Below are positions 1 through 5,903 of a DNA stretch of 5,903 nt, piece after piece (the stretch's first letter is position 1; the number at the start of each line of letters is the position of its first letter). Source of the stretch: Xanthomonas translucens pv. translucens DSM 18974 (GTDB lineage Bacteria; Pseudomonadota; Gammaproteobacteria; Xanthomonadales; Xanthomonadaceae); contig NZ_CAPJ01000538.1 in NCBI RefSeq assembly GCF_000331775.1, positions 1-5,903 on the forward strand, in the 5' to 3' direction. Under the pieces are notes generated by a model. It did no database searches and was not told the DNA's origin. It saw only the letters and a list, made by a program, of their open reading frames with translations. The translations under genes were made by a program, and so were the position numbers.

Positions 1-81
1 CAGGCCGCGGACGCCGCCGCGCGCGCAACGCGTTAACGTGCGCAGGGCTACCCTTCACTTCATCCGTTCCGAGACCTATCG

Positions 82-1050
82 ATGACGTCTTCCGCTCCTT
101 CCAAACTGGCCCAGCTGCGCGACCTGTCCGTGGTCGTGGCCGATACCGGCGACTACGATGCGATCAAGCGGCTCAAGCCGGTCGATTGCACTACCAATCC
201 GACCCTGGTGAAGAAAGCCCTGGACCTGCCGGTCTACGCCGAGCTGATCGACGAGGCGCTGGCCTGGGCGCGCAGCCAGCATGGCGGCCACACCGCCCAG
301 GTCGACGAGATCGCCGACCGCCTGACCATCGGCGTGGGCAGCAAGCTCAGCGCGCTGGTCCCTGGGCGCGTATCCACCGAGGTGGACGCCGACCTGGCCC
401 ACGACACCGCCGCGACCATCGCCAAGGCGCACAAGTTCATCGCCATGTACGCCGAGCGCGGTGTGCCCAGGGACAAGATCCTGATCAAGGTCGCCGCGAC
501 CTGGGAAGGCATCGAAGCCGCGCGCCAGCTGCAGAAGGACGGCATCGACTGCAACCTGACGCTGATCTTCAACCGCACCCAGGCGCTGGCCTGCGCCGAG
601 GCCGGCGTGTTCCTGATCTCGCCGTTCGTCGGCCGCATCCTGGACTGGTACGTGGCCAACGGGCAGACCCCGGCCAGCATCGACGAAGACCCGGGCGTGC
701 AGTTCGTGCGCGGCGTGTACGCCCAGTTCAAGCGCCGCGGTTCGCAGACGGTGGTGATGGGCGCCTCGTTCCGCTCCACCGCGCAGATCGAGGCGCTGGC
801 CGGCTGCGACCGCCTGACCATCTCCCCGGAGCTGCTGGAAAAACTCGACGGCGACCATGGCGAGCTGCCGCGCAAGCTGTCGCCCGGCCAGGCCGACGGC
901 GCGCCGATCGCGCCGATCGATGCCCAGCAGTTCGCCACCGACCTGGCCGCCGATCCGATGGCGACCGAGAAGCTGGCCAGCGGCATCGACACCTTCGCCA
1001 AGGACCTGCAGGCGCTGCGCGACACGATCCGGCAGAAGCTGGCCGTCTGA
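82..1050 (+). CDS. tal: Transaldolase (class 1, TalB-like)
   Basis: This 322-residue protein is a cytosolic transaldolase. It moves a dihydroxyacetone unit between sugar phosphates (sedoheptulose-7-P + glyceraldehyde-3-P to erythrose-4-P + fructose-6-P) in the non-oxidative pentose phosphate pathway. Visible motifs are VVVADTGD with Asp21, CTTNPTL with Asn39, RVSTEVDA with Glu100, [11 protein letters not shown] with the Schiff-base Lys136, and MGASFRS around 226-232. Asp21, Asn39, Glu100 and Lys136 all sit at a constant +4 offset from E. coli TalB Asp17, Asn35, Glu96 and Lys132 as I remember them, so the catalytic set is complete. The length is normal for the ~315-320 aa subfamily. The ATG at 82 is chosen because the family N-terminus begins there; the ribosome binding site is weak (only GAG about 9 bases upstream). 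The gene stands alone, has a strong terminator 27 bp after the stop, and is convergent with msrA. Confidence 0.97.
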   Translation: MTSSAPSKLAQLRDLSVVVADTGDYDAIKRLKPVDCTTNPTLVKKALDLPVYAELIDEALAWARSQHGGHTAQVDEIADRLTIGVGSKLSALVPGRVSTEVDADLAHDTAATIAKAHKFIAMYAERGVPRDKILIKVAATWEGIEAARQLQKDGIDCNLTLIFNRTQALACAEAGVFLISPFVGRILDWYVANGQTPASIDEDPGVQFVRGVYAQFKRRGSQTVVMGASFRSTAQIEALAGCDRLTISPELLEKLDGDHGELPRKLSPGQADGAPIAPIDAQQFATDLAADPMATEKLASGIDTFAKDLQALRDTIRQKLAV

Positions 1051-1076
1051 GCGACAGCGCTGTGTCAGTGCGGCCG

Positions 1077-1103
1077 AGAGCGGCGGCGACGCCGCTCTTT
1101 TTT
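1077..1103 (+). terminator. Intrinsic terminator of tal
   Basis: A perfect 9-bp stem AGAGCGGCG / CGCCGCTCT (1077-1085 with 1090-1098) closes a GCGA tetraloop of the stable GNRA class. It is followed at once by a run of six T (1098-1103). It lies 27 bp after the tal stop codon. The T-run is on the plus strand only, so it should stop tal transcription and not msrA transcription arriving from the other side. Confidence 0.93.
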
Positions 1104-1110
1104 GGGTGCA

Positions 1111-1145
1111 GGGACTAGGGAAACGGGAAGAAGGAATGGGCAATG
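1111..1145. repeat. Degenerate heptamer run (GGGAnnn type)
   Basis: Five consecutive 7-bp units read GGGACTA, GGGAAAC, GGGAAGA, AGGAATG and GGCAATG. The 7-bp period with a conserved GGGA/GGNA start matches the clean GGGACTC array at 2280-2317. The run lies in the intergenic space between the tal terminator and the 3' end of msrA. No matching inverted array is evident in the following 70 bp, so it looks like a decayed or one-sided copy of the element at 2271-2443. Relatedness is inferred from period and consensus only. Confidence 0.55.
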
Positions 1146-1187
1146 CGGGTGTCCGCTGCGCCGCCGATTTCCGGCTCGCTAGACGAC

Positions 1188-1211
1188 CGCGCAGGGCATG
1201 GGCGCTGCGCG
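1188..1211 (-). terminator. Possible hairpin after msrA, no T-run
   Basis: CGCGCAG (1188-1194) and CTGCGCG (1205-1211) form a perfect 7-bp stem with a 10-nt loop, starting 7 bp beyond the msrA stop codon. The position suits a transcription end, but no T-tract follows on the minus strand, so it may only protect the mRNA 3' end or be chance in GC-rich DNA. Confidence 0.3.
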
Positions 1212-1217
1212 ACCGGT

Positions 1218-1868
1218 TCAGGCCTCCAAGCCGAGCGGGCAGCTGACCCCGGTGCCACCCAATCCGCAATAGCCGCCCGGGTTCTTGGCGAGGTACTGCT
1301 GGTGCTCGTCCTCGGCGTAGTAGAACGGCGGCGCCGGGAACAGGATTTCGGTGGTGATCTCGCCGTAACCGGCCGCGCGCAGACGCTGCTGGTAGGCGTC
1401 GCGGCTGGCGATGGCCGCATCGTATTGCGCCTGGGTGCTGCAGTAGATCGCCGAGCGGTACTGGGTGCCGGTGTCGTTGCCCTGGCGCATGCCCTGGGTC
1501 GGATCGTGGCTTTCCCAGAAGGTCTGCAACAACTGCTCGAACGTCACCGCCTGCGGATCGAACACCACCAGCACCGCCTCGGTGTGGCCGGTCTGGCCGG
1601 AACACACCTCCCCGTAAGTGGCGTTGGGCGTCTGCCCGCCGGCGTAGCCGACCGCAGTGCTGAACACCCCCGGCAGCGACCAGAAGGCGCGCTCGGCGCC
1701 CCAGAAGCAGCCCAGGCCGAACTGCACCTGGTGGAGGCCGGCGAACGCGTCGCGCAGCGGGTGGCCGTTGACGAAATGGCGGTTGTGCAGCGGCAGCGGC
1801 TGCGCGCGGCCGGGCAGGCTTTCGCCCGGGCGCGGCAGGCGCTGCTTGAAGGCACCGATTCCGAACAT
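1218..1868 (-). CDS. msrA: Peptide-methionine (S)-S-oxide reductase MsrA
   Basis: This 216-residue protein reduces methionine S-sulfoxide, free or in proteins, back to methionine, and so repairs oxidative damage in the cytosol. The catalytic motif GCFWGAE carries the nucleophile Cys54. Other family motifs are [43 protein letters not shown] and [12 protein letters not shown]. The C-terminal tail [11 protein letters not shown] carries Cys201 and Cys210, the expected resolving cysteines. Like E. coli MsrA (about 212 aa) it is the long form with an extra ~45-residue N-terminus. The ATG at 1866-1868 is chosen because an AGGAG lies 8 bases upstream and related proteins begin with M(F/L)GIGAF. The frame stays open to 1970 with another ATG at 1884-1886. 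That one has AGGAGG 11 bases upstream, so a product six residues longer cannot be excluded. The gene is convergent with tal; no clear promoter was found. Confidence 0.96.
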   Translation of the reverse strand: MFGIGAFKQRLPRPGESLPGRAQPLPLHNRHFVNGHPLRDAFAGLHQVQFGLGCFWGAERAFWSLPGVFSTAVGYAGGQTPNATYGEVCSGQTGHTEAVLVVFDPQAVTFEQLLQTFWESHDPTQGMRQGNDTGTQYRSAIYCSTQAQYDAAIASRDAYQQRLRAAGYGEITTEILFPAPPFYYAEDEHQQYLAKNPGGYCGLGGTGVSCPLGLEA

Positions 1869-1970
1869 GGCGCGGACTCCTGGCATCGAAAGGGATGCCT
1901 CCTGGATGGCGCTGCCGGCACCGGCTTTCAAGGTGCGCGTGGCGCAGCGGCGGGGACGCCGACGCCGCAC

Positions 1971-2012
1971 GACGCCCTGGCGGCGGGCCGTTATCGACCC
2001 ACGCCAGGCGTC
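1971..2012. repeat. Imperfect GC-rich inverted repeat
   Basis: GACGCCCTGGCG (1971-1982) is the reverse complement of CGCCAGGCGTC (2002-2012) apart from one bulged base; the loop is 19 nt. A second pairing, CCTGGCGG (1976-1983) with CCGCCAGG (2012-2019), overlaps it. It sits just past the stop codon of the decayed gene on the minus strand and upstream of msrA. It may be the old terminator of that gene, although no T-run follows, or an RNA hairpin in a leader that continues into msrA. Confidence 0.4.
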
Positions 2013-2019
2013 CGCCAGG

Positions 2020-2270
2020 TCAATGCGCCGCGGTCTTGCTGCCGCCGCTGGCCACTTCCGGCATCGCCGAGCTGTGGTGGTTGATGATCAGCCAGCGGCC
2101 GTCGCGCTTCTCGTAGACGAAGGTGTAGCGCGCCTGCACCTTGCGGGTGCTGCCGTCCGGGTTGCGAAGTGGGGCTGCGGGTCTGGAACGTGGCCGAGAC
2201 CACGGTGCTGTTCAAGCGCCTGTGCGCTTTGGCCGATCCGGAAGCGGTGCCGCCAGGGTGGAGAGGTTGA
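2020..2270 (-). pseudogene. 3' remnant of a SnoaL/DUF4440-like (NTF2-fold) gene
   Basis: On the minus strand, the frame ending in TGA at 2020-2022 encodes about 60 residues. These include [34 protein letters not shown] and a short tail ending KTAAH. The ARYTFVY...G.W.I..HHSSAMP pattern is the C-terminal strand-turn-strand of SnoaL-like / SgcJ-EcaC / DUF4440 proteins, a small NTF2-like fold usually of about 130-170 aa. This frame runs into a stop at 2212-2214 and contains no start codon. The adjacent frame reads NSTVVSATFQTRS just upstream (about 2176-2213), suggesting one frameshift around 2160-2180 in a C/G-rich stretch. The N-terminal two thirds are missing, and the repeat element begins at about 2271. 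I read it as a truncated, frameshifted remnant. The family assignment rests on the C-terminus only, and a sequencing indel could explain the frameshift but not the missing 5' part. Confidence 0.6.
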
Positions 2271-2279
2271 GGTGGGACC

Positions 2280-2317
2280 GGGACTCGGGACTCGGGACTC
2301 GGGACTCGGGACTCGGG
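2280..2317 (+). repeat. GGGACTC tandem heptamer array, left arm
   Basis: Five exact GGGACTC copies run head to tail from 2280 to 2314, followed by GGG. A degenerate GGGACC precedes them at 2274-2279. Exact identity among copies suggests recent expansion by slippage or ongoing homogenisation. Confidence 0.93.
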
Positions 2318-2411
2318 AAAGGCTGAGCGGCGGCGGCGCGCAGCGCAAGCCCAGCGCCGCGCTTACTCTGTTTCCGCAGACAGTCGCGGCCTTGCACTCG
2401 CCGTTGACTGC

Positions 2412-2432
2412 GAGTCCCCAGTCCCGAGTCCC
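2412..2432 (-). repeat. GGGACTC heptamer array, right arm, inverted
   Basis: Read on the minus strand this is GGGACTC, GGGACTG, GGGACTC. It is the inverted partner of the left array, with three units instead of five and a single substitution. It ends 12 bp before the stop codon of the DUF2007 gene on the minus strand. Confidence 0.88.
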
Positions 2433-2444
2433 GGCCCCACACCG

Positions 2445-2672
2445 CTACATCGCCCGCGTCACCCACCCGCCCAGGCCCAGCGCCATCAGCACTTCCTGGG
2501 CTTTTTCCAGCAGTTCGTCGGCCACGCACACTTGCACCACGCCGAACGGCAGTTCGCCGGCGCCGCCGAGCAGCGCCTCGCCGAATACGAACGCGGTGAT
2601 GCCGGCGTCCTCCAGGGCGTGCTTGGCCAGGTGCGCATCGATCAGGTGCTGGGCGCGATAGGCGATCTGCAT
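2445..2672 (-). CDS. DUF2007-family small protein (putative signal transducing)
   Basis: This is a complete 75-residue protein. Its pattern, an N-terminal [20 protein letters not shown] helix, then [27 protein letters not shown] and a C-terminal helix [13 protein letters not shown], matches the DUF2007 family (PF09413). That family is named as a putative signal transducing protein, and its biochemical role is not established. There is no signal peptide or membrane span, so it is probably cytosolic. The start has GAGG about 7 bases upstream, and the length is typical of stand-alone members. It begins 9 bp after the GST gene ends, so the two are probably one transcript with this gene second. 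Its TAG stop is one base from the repeat element, so the mRNA 3' end should run into those inverted arrays. The family call comes from recognising its pattern; the function is unknown. Confidence 0.85.
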   Translation of the reverse strand: MQIAYRAQHLIDAHLAKHALEDAGITAFVFGEALLGGAGELPFGVVQVCVADELLEKAQEVLMALGLGGWVTRAM

Positions 2673-2681
2673 GCTCCACCC

Positions 2682-3323
2682 TCAACTGCGCGCCGCGACT
2701 TCGGCAGCCGCGCCGGCGCGCCATTCGCGCATCGCCGGCAAGGCCTCCAGGGCCGCCATGTACTGCGCGGCCGCCGCCGGCACCGCCACCCCGTAGCCGG
2801 CGAAGCGCACCGCCACCGGCGCGAACATCGCATCGACGATGCCGAAGTCGCCGCACAGGAACGCCCCGCCGGCACCGTGGGTCTGGCGCAGCGTCGCCCA
2901 CAGCTGCACGATGCGCGCGATCTCGGCCTGCGCCTCGGCGTCCCAGTGCTGGCCGTCGGACTCCCGGCAAGCCTGCATCGGCAGCTGCCGGCGCAACGCC
3001 AGGAACCCGGAATGCATCTCGCAGGCCGCCGCGCGCGCCTGCGCCCGCACCTCCAGCGCCGCCGGCCAGCCGCGGCCGCTCAGCCAGCGCTCGTTGGCGT
3101 ACTCGCAGATGGCCAGCGAATCCCAGATCTGCAGTTCGCCGTCCCACAGCGCCGGCACCCGCCCGGTCGGCGAATAGGCGCCGATGCGCGCGGCGAACGC
3201 GGGTGTGTCCAGCGGCAGCGGCACTTCCTCGAACGGCACCGCGAAGTGCCGCAGCAACAGCCACGGCCGCAGCGACCACGAGGACAGGTTCTTGTCGCCG
3301 ATGACCAGACGGGGAAGCGGCAT
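2682..3323 (-). CDS. Glutathione S-transferase family protein
   Basis: This 213-residue soluble protein has the two-domain GST layout. The thioredoxin-like N-terminal domain (about 4-80) begins [16 protein letters not shown]; Ser14 and Ser15 are the likely catalytic or glutathione-contacting serines. It continues with VPAL containing cis-Pro57, and with WDSLAI, where Asp68-Ser69 form the usual gamma-glutamyl binding site. The helical C-terminal domain (about 88-205) includes [13 protein letters not shown] (around 160-175), the GST N-capping/hydrophobic staple region with a D...A..P pattern. The family conjugates or isomerises electrophiles with glutathione; the substrate here cannot be told. 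The SSWS.RPW form is common in proteobacterial GSTs of unknown substrate. The ATG at 3321-3323 fits the family N-terminus; its ribosome binding site (GAGAG, about 7 bases upstream) is modest. The gene heads a likely two-gene unit with the DUF2007 gene and diverges from glnS. Confidence 0.92.
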   Translation of the reverse strand: MPLPRLVIGDKNLSSWSLRPWLLLRHFAVPFEEVPLPLDTPAFAARIGAYSPTGRVPALWDGELQIWDSLAICEYANERWLSGRGWPAALEVRAQARAAACEMHSGFLALRRQLPMQACRESDGQHWDAEAQAEIARIVQLWATLRQTHGAGGAFLCGDFGIVDAMFAPVAVRFAGYGVAVPAAAAQYMAALEALPAMREWRAGAAAEVAARS

Positions 3324-3384
3324 GGCGCACTCTCGGACGTGGACGGACCCGCAGCGTACGCGGCGGGGCGGCCCGCGGCCAGCT

Positions 3385-3410
3385 CGGCTAAACTTGCGTT
3401 TTACTTATCT
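3385..3410 (+). promoter_or_regulatory. AT-rich island, likely glnS promoter region
   Basis: The 99-bp gap between the divergent GST and glnS genes is very GC-rich except for CGGCTAAACTTGCGTTTTAC and the bases after it. TAAACT (3389-3394) is a plausible -10 element. I see no convincing -35 box at the right distance. If it is the -10, the glnS leader would be only about 20 nt. The call rests on composition and position. Confidence 0.3.
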
Positions 3411-3422
3411 GCTGAAGCCCGC

Positions 3423-5177
<1,755 letters not shown>

Positions 5178-5256
5178 CGCAATCGCGCCGCGCCGACCGT
5201 TTCCCGCTTGCCGCCGGCGCGCGGCCGCCACCCGCCGCGCCACGGACGCAGTTGCC

Positions 5257-5281
5257 GGCATGCGCTGCCTGAGCGCATGCC
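5257..5281. repeat. Perfect 10-bp inverted repeat downstream of glnS
   Basis: GGCATGCGCT (5257-5266) and AGCGCATGCC (5272-5281) pair perfectly around a 5-nt GCCTG loop. A minor second stem, TGCC (5283-5286) / GGCA (5292-5295), follows directly. It lies 80 bp past the glnS stop. No T-run follows on either strand, so it is not a standard intrinsic terminator. It could mark an mRNA 3' end, be an extragenic palindrome, or bind a protein. The surrounding 5178-5449 (272 bp) shows no coding sequence I can support. Confidence 0.6.
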
Positions 5282-5439
5282 ATGCCGCTATGGCAGCCTC
5301 CGCGCCGGAGTCGCCAGCGTCGCACTTTCCAACGGCAGGGGCGGCACGTTAGCGTAGCGTCCATCTCGCCCGTCCCCACCCTGCGCCTGCGCAGCGACGG
5401 CCGCGACGGTCATGCTGGCGTACTCCGCAACGAAGCAAC

Positions 5440-5443
5440 AGGA
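5440..5443 (+). promoter_or_regulatory. Ribosome binding site of the EamA transporter
   Basis: AGGA lies 6 bases before the ATG at 5450. This decides the start against the out-of-frame ATG at 5412, whose frame does not encode the transporter. Confidence 0.6.
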
Positions 5444-5449
5444 CACGAT

Positions 5450-5903
5450 ATGCGCAAGCGTTTGTGGGCGGGAGTGGGCAGCGGCATCGCCGCGGGCGCG
5501 TCGTGGGGCCTGGTGTTCCTGGCGCCGCAGTTGCTCGCCGGGTTCTCGCCACTGCAGCTGGCGGTGTCGCGCTACCTGGCCTACGGCGCGGTCGCCGCGC
5601 TGCTGCTGGCGCCGCGCTGGCGCGCCGCCAGCGGTGCGCTCGGAGCGCCGGAATGGTGGGCGCTGCTGCGGCTGAGCCTGCTCGGCAACATCGTCTACTA
5701 CGTGTTACTGGGCAGCGCCGTGCAATGGGCCGGCGGTGCGGCCACCGCCTTGATCATCGGCCTGCTGCCGGCGGTGGTCACGGTGCTCGGTTCGCGCGCG
5801 GCCGGCGCGATGCAATTCCGCCGCCTGGCCGCGCCGTGCGCGCTGTGCGTGCTCGGGGTGGCGCTGGTCGCGGCGCAGACGCTGGACGCCGCGCATCCCG
5901 CGC
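5450..5903 (+). CDS. EamA/DMT-family transporter, N-terminal part (cut by window end)
   Basis: The frame is open from the ATG at 5450 to the window end, giving 151 residues with no stop; the family is usually about 290-310 aa, so roughly half is present. It is a strongly hydrophobic inner-membrane protein. Predicted membrane segments are about 7-31 (GVGSGIAAGASWGLVFLAP), 35-55, 69-91 (LLGNIVYYVLLGSAVQWAG), 95-114 (TALIIGLLPAVVTVLGS) and 128-143. The positive N-terminus (MRKR), the GASWG start of helix 1, the SRY after helix 2 and the ALI..LLP segment fit the 10-TMS drug/metabolite transporter superfamily, whose members mostly export amino acids or other small metabolites. The substrate cannot be inferred. 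The start is supported by the AGGA at 5440-5443. It follows glnS by 272 bp and is probably transcribed separately. Confidence 0.88.
   Translation, partial: MRKRLWAGVGSGIAAGASWGLVFLAPQLLAGFSPLQLAVSRYLAYGAVAALLLAPRWRAASGALGAPEWWALLRLSLLGNIVYYVLLGSAVQWAGGAATALIIGLLPAVVTVLGSRAAGAMQFRRLAAPCALCVLGVALVAAQTLDAAHPA

Larger units (their letters stand above)
2271..2443. mobile_element. MITE-like repeat element with inverted GGGACTC arrays
   Basis: The left side has five perfect tandem GGGACTC units (2280-2314) plus GGG. The right side has three units in opposite orientation (GAGTCCC, CAGTCCC, GAGTCCC; 2412-2432). The arms therefore pair over 21 bp with one mismatch around a spacer of about 94 bp. The symmetry continues outward: GGTGGGACC before the left array resembles, as reverse complement, GGCCCCACACC after the right array (2-base gap, one mismatch), giving the outer limits 2271 and 2443. 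The spacer has no coding sequence; it holds a 7-bp stem GCGGCGC (2333-2339) / GCGCCGC (2354-2360). No clear target-site duplication was found. Such heptamer arrays are common between genes in Xanthomonadaceae as I recall. A non-autonomous transposon, an extragenic palindrome or a structured 3' UTR are all possible. Confidence 0.6.

Noticed and set aside
31..38. CGTTAACG palindrome upstream of tal as an operator
   Set aside because: An 8-bp palindrome alone is not enough. There is no flanking symmetry, no second copy and no convincing promoter boxes around it.
76..1605. 509-residue minus-strand frame across tal and the msrA 3' half
   Set aside because: It crosses the tal terminator and two real genes on different strands, and its sequence is low-complexity Arg/Gly/Ala/Gln. 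It is an artefact of high GC.
1903..1931. TTGAAA ... CATCCA (17-bp spacing, minus strand) as an msrA promoter
   Set aside because: The -35 is good but the -10 matches TATAAT at only two positions, so it is too weak to list.
1143..2084. 313-residue plus-strand frame antisense to msrA
   Set aside because: It is a shadow of msrA, with no start signal of note, no domain character, and composition biased to Arg/Ala/Val/Gly.
2280..2432. Heptamer arrays considered as a CRISPR array
   Set aside because: Units are 7 bp and directly adjacent without unique spacers, and the two arrays are inverted relative to each other. No cas gene is present.
2212..3330. 372-residue minus-strand frame overlapping the GST gene in another frame
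   Set aside because: The GST frame carries clear family motifs. This frame is Arg/Gly/Ala-rich and runs through the DUF2007 gene and the heptamer element.
2532..3422. Open frame continuing upstream of glnS, which would give an 881-residue fusion protein
   Set aside because: The extra ~297 residues are Arg/Pro/Ala/His-rich without domain character and lie antisense to the well-supported GST and DUF2007 genes. GlnRS homology begins at the ATG at 3423. Long shadow frames are expected at this GC content.

Overview
The window is high-GC DNA with strong G/C bias at third codon positions. It looks like a chromosomal housekeeping region from the Xanthomonadaceae, most likely Xanthomonas or a close relative. 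I infer this from the protein sequences (transaldolase, long-form MsrA, GlnRS), which resemble the Xanthomonas versions I remember, and from the heptameric GGGACTC-type intergenic repeats I associate with this family. No database search was possible.

Layout: (1) 82-1050 (+) encodes transaldolase and ends in a textbook intrinsic terminator (1077-1103). (2) 1111-1145 is a degenerate 7-bp repeat run between the convergent tal and msrA genes. (3) 1218-1868 (-) encodes the methionine sulfoxide reductase MsrA. (4) 1869-2444 has no intact gene. It holds a GC-rich imperfect hairpin (1971-2012), a truncated and frameshifted remnant of a SnoaL/DUF4440-like gene (about 2020-2270, minus) and a roughly 170-bp repeat element (2271-2443) whose ends are inverted GGGACTC arrays. 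(5) 2445-2672 and 2682-3323 (both minus) are a DUF2007 small protein and a glutathione S-transferase family protein, 9 bp apart and probably co-transcribed (GST first). (6) 3423-5177 (+) is glnS, divergent from the GST gene across a 99-bp gap. (7) 5178-5449 is a 272-bp gap with a perfect 10-bp hairpin. (8) 5450 to the window end (+) is the N-terminal part of an EamA/DMT-family membrane transporter.

The genes do not form one pathway. Transaldolase serves the pentose phosphate pathway and GlnRS serves translation. MsrA and the GST both fit a general redox or detoxification role, but they are separated by the remnant and the repeat element. I see no CRISPR array, phage gene, tRNA, rRNA, transposase or toxin-antitoxin pair, and no sign of a new multi-gene system. 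The most unusual content is the repeat element at 2271-2443 and the decayed gene beside it.
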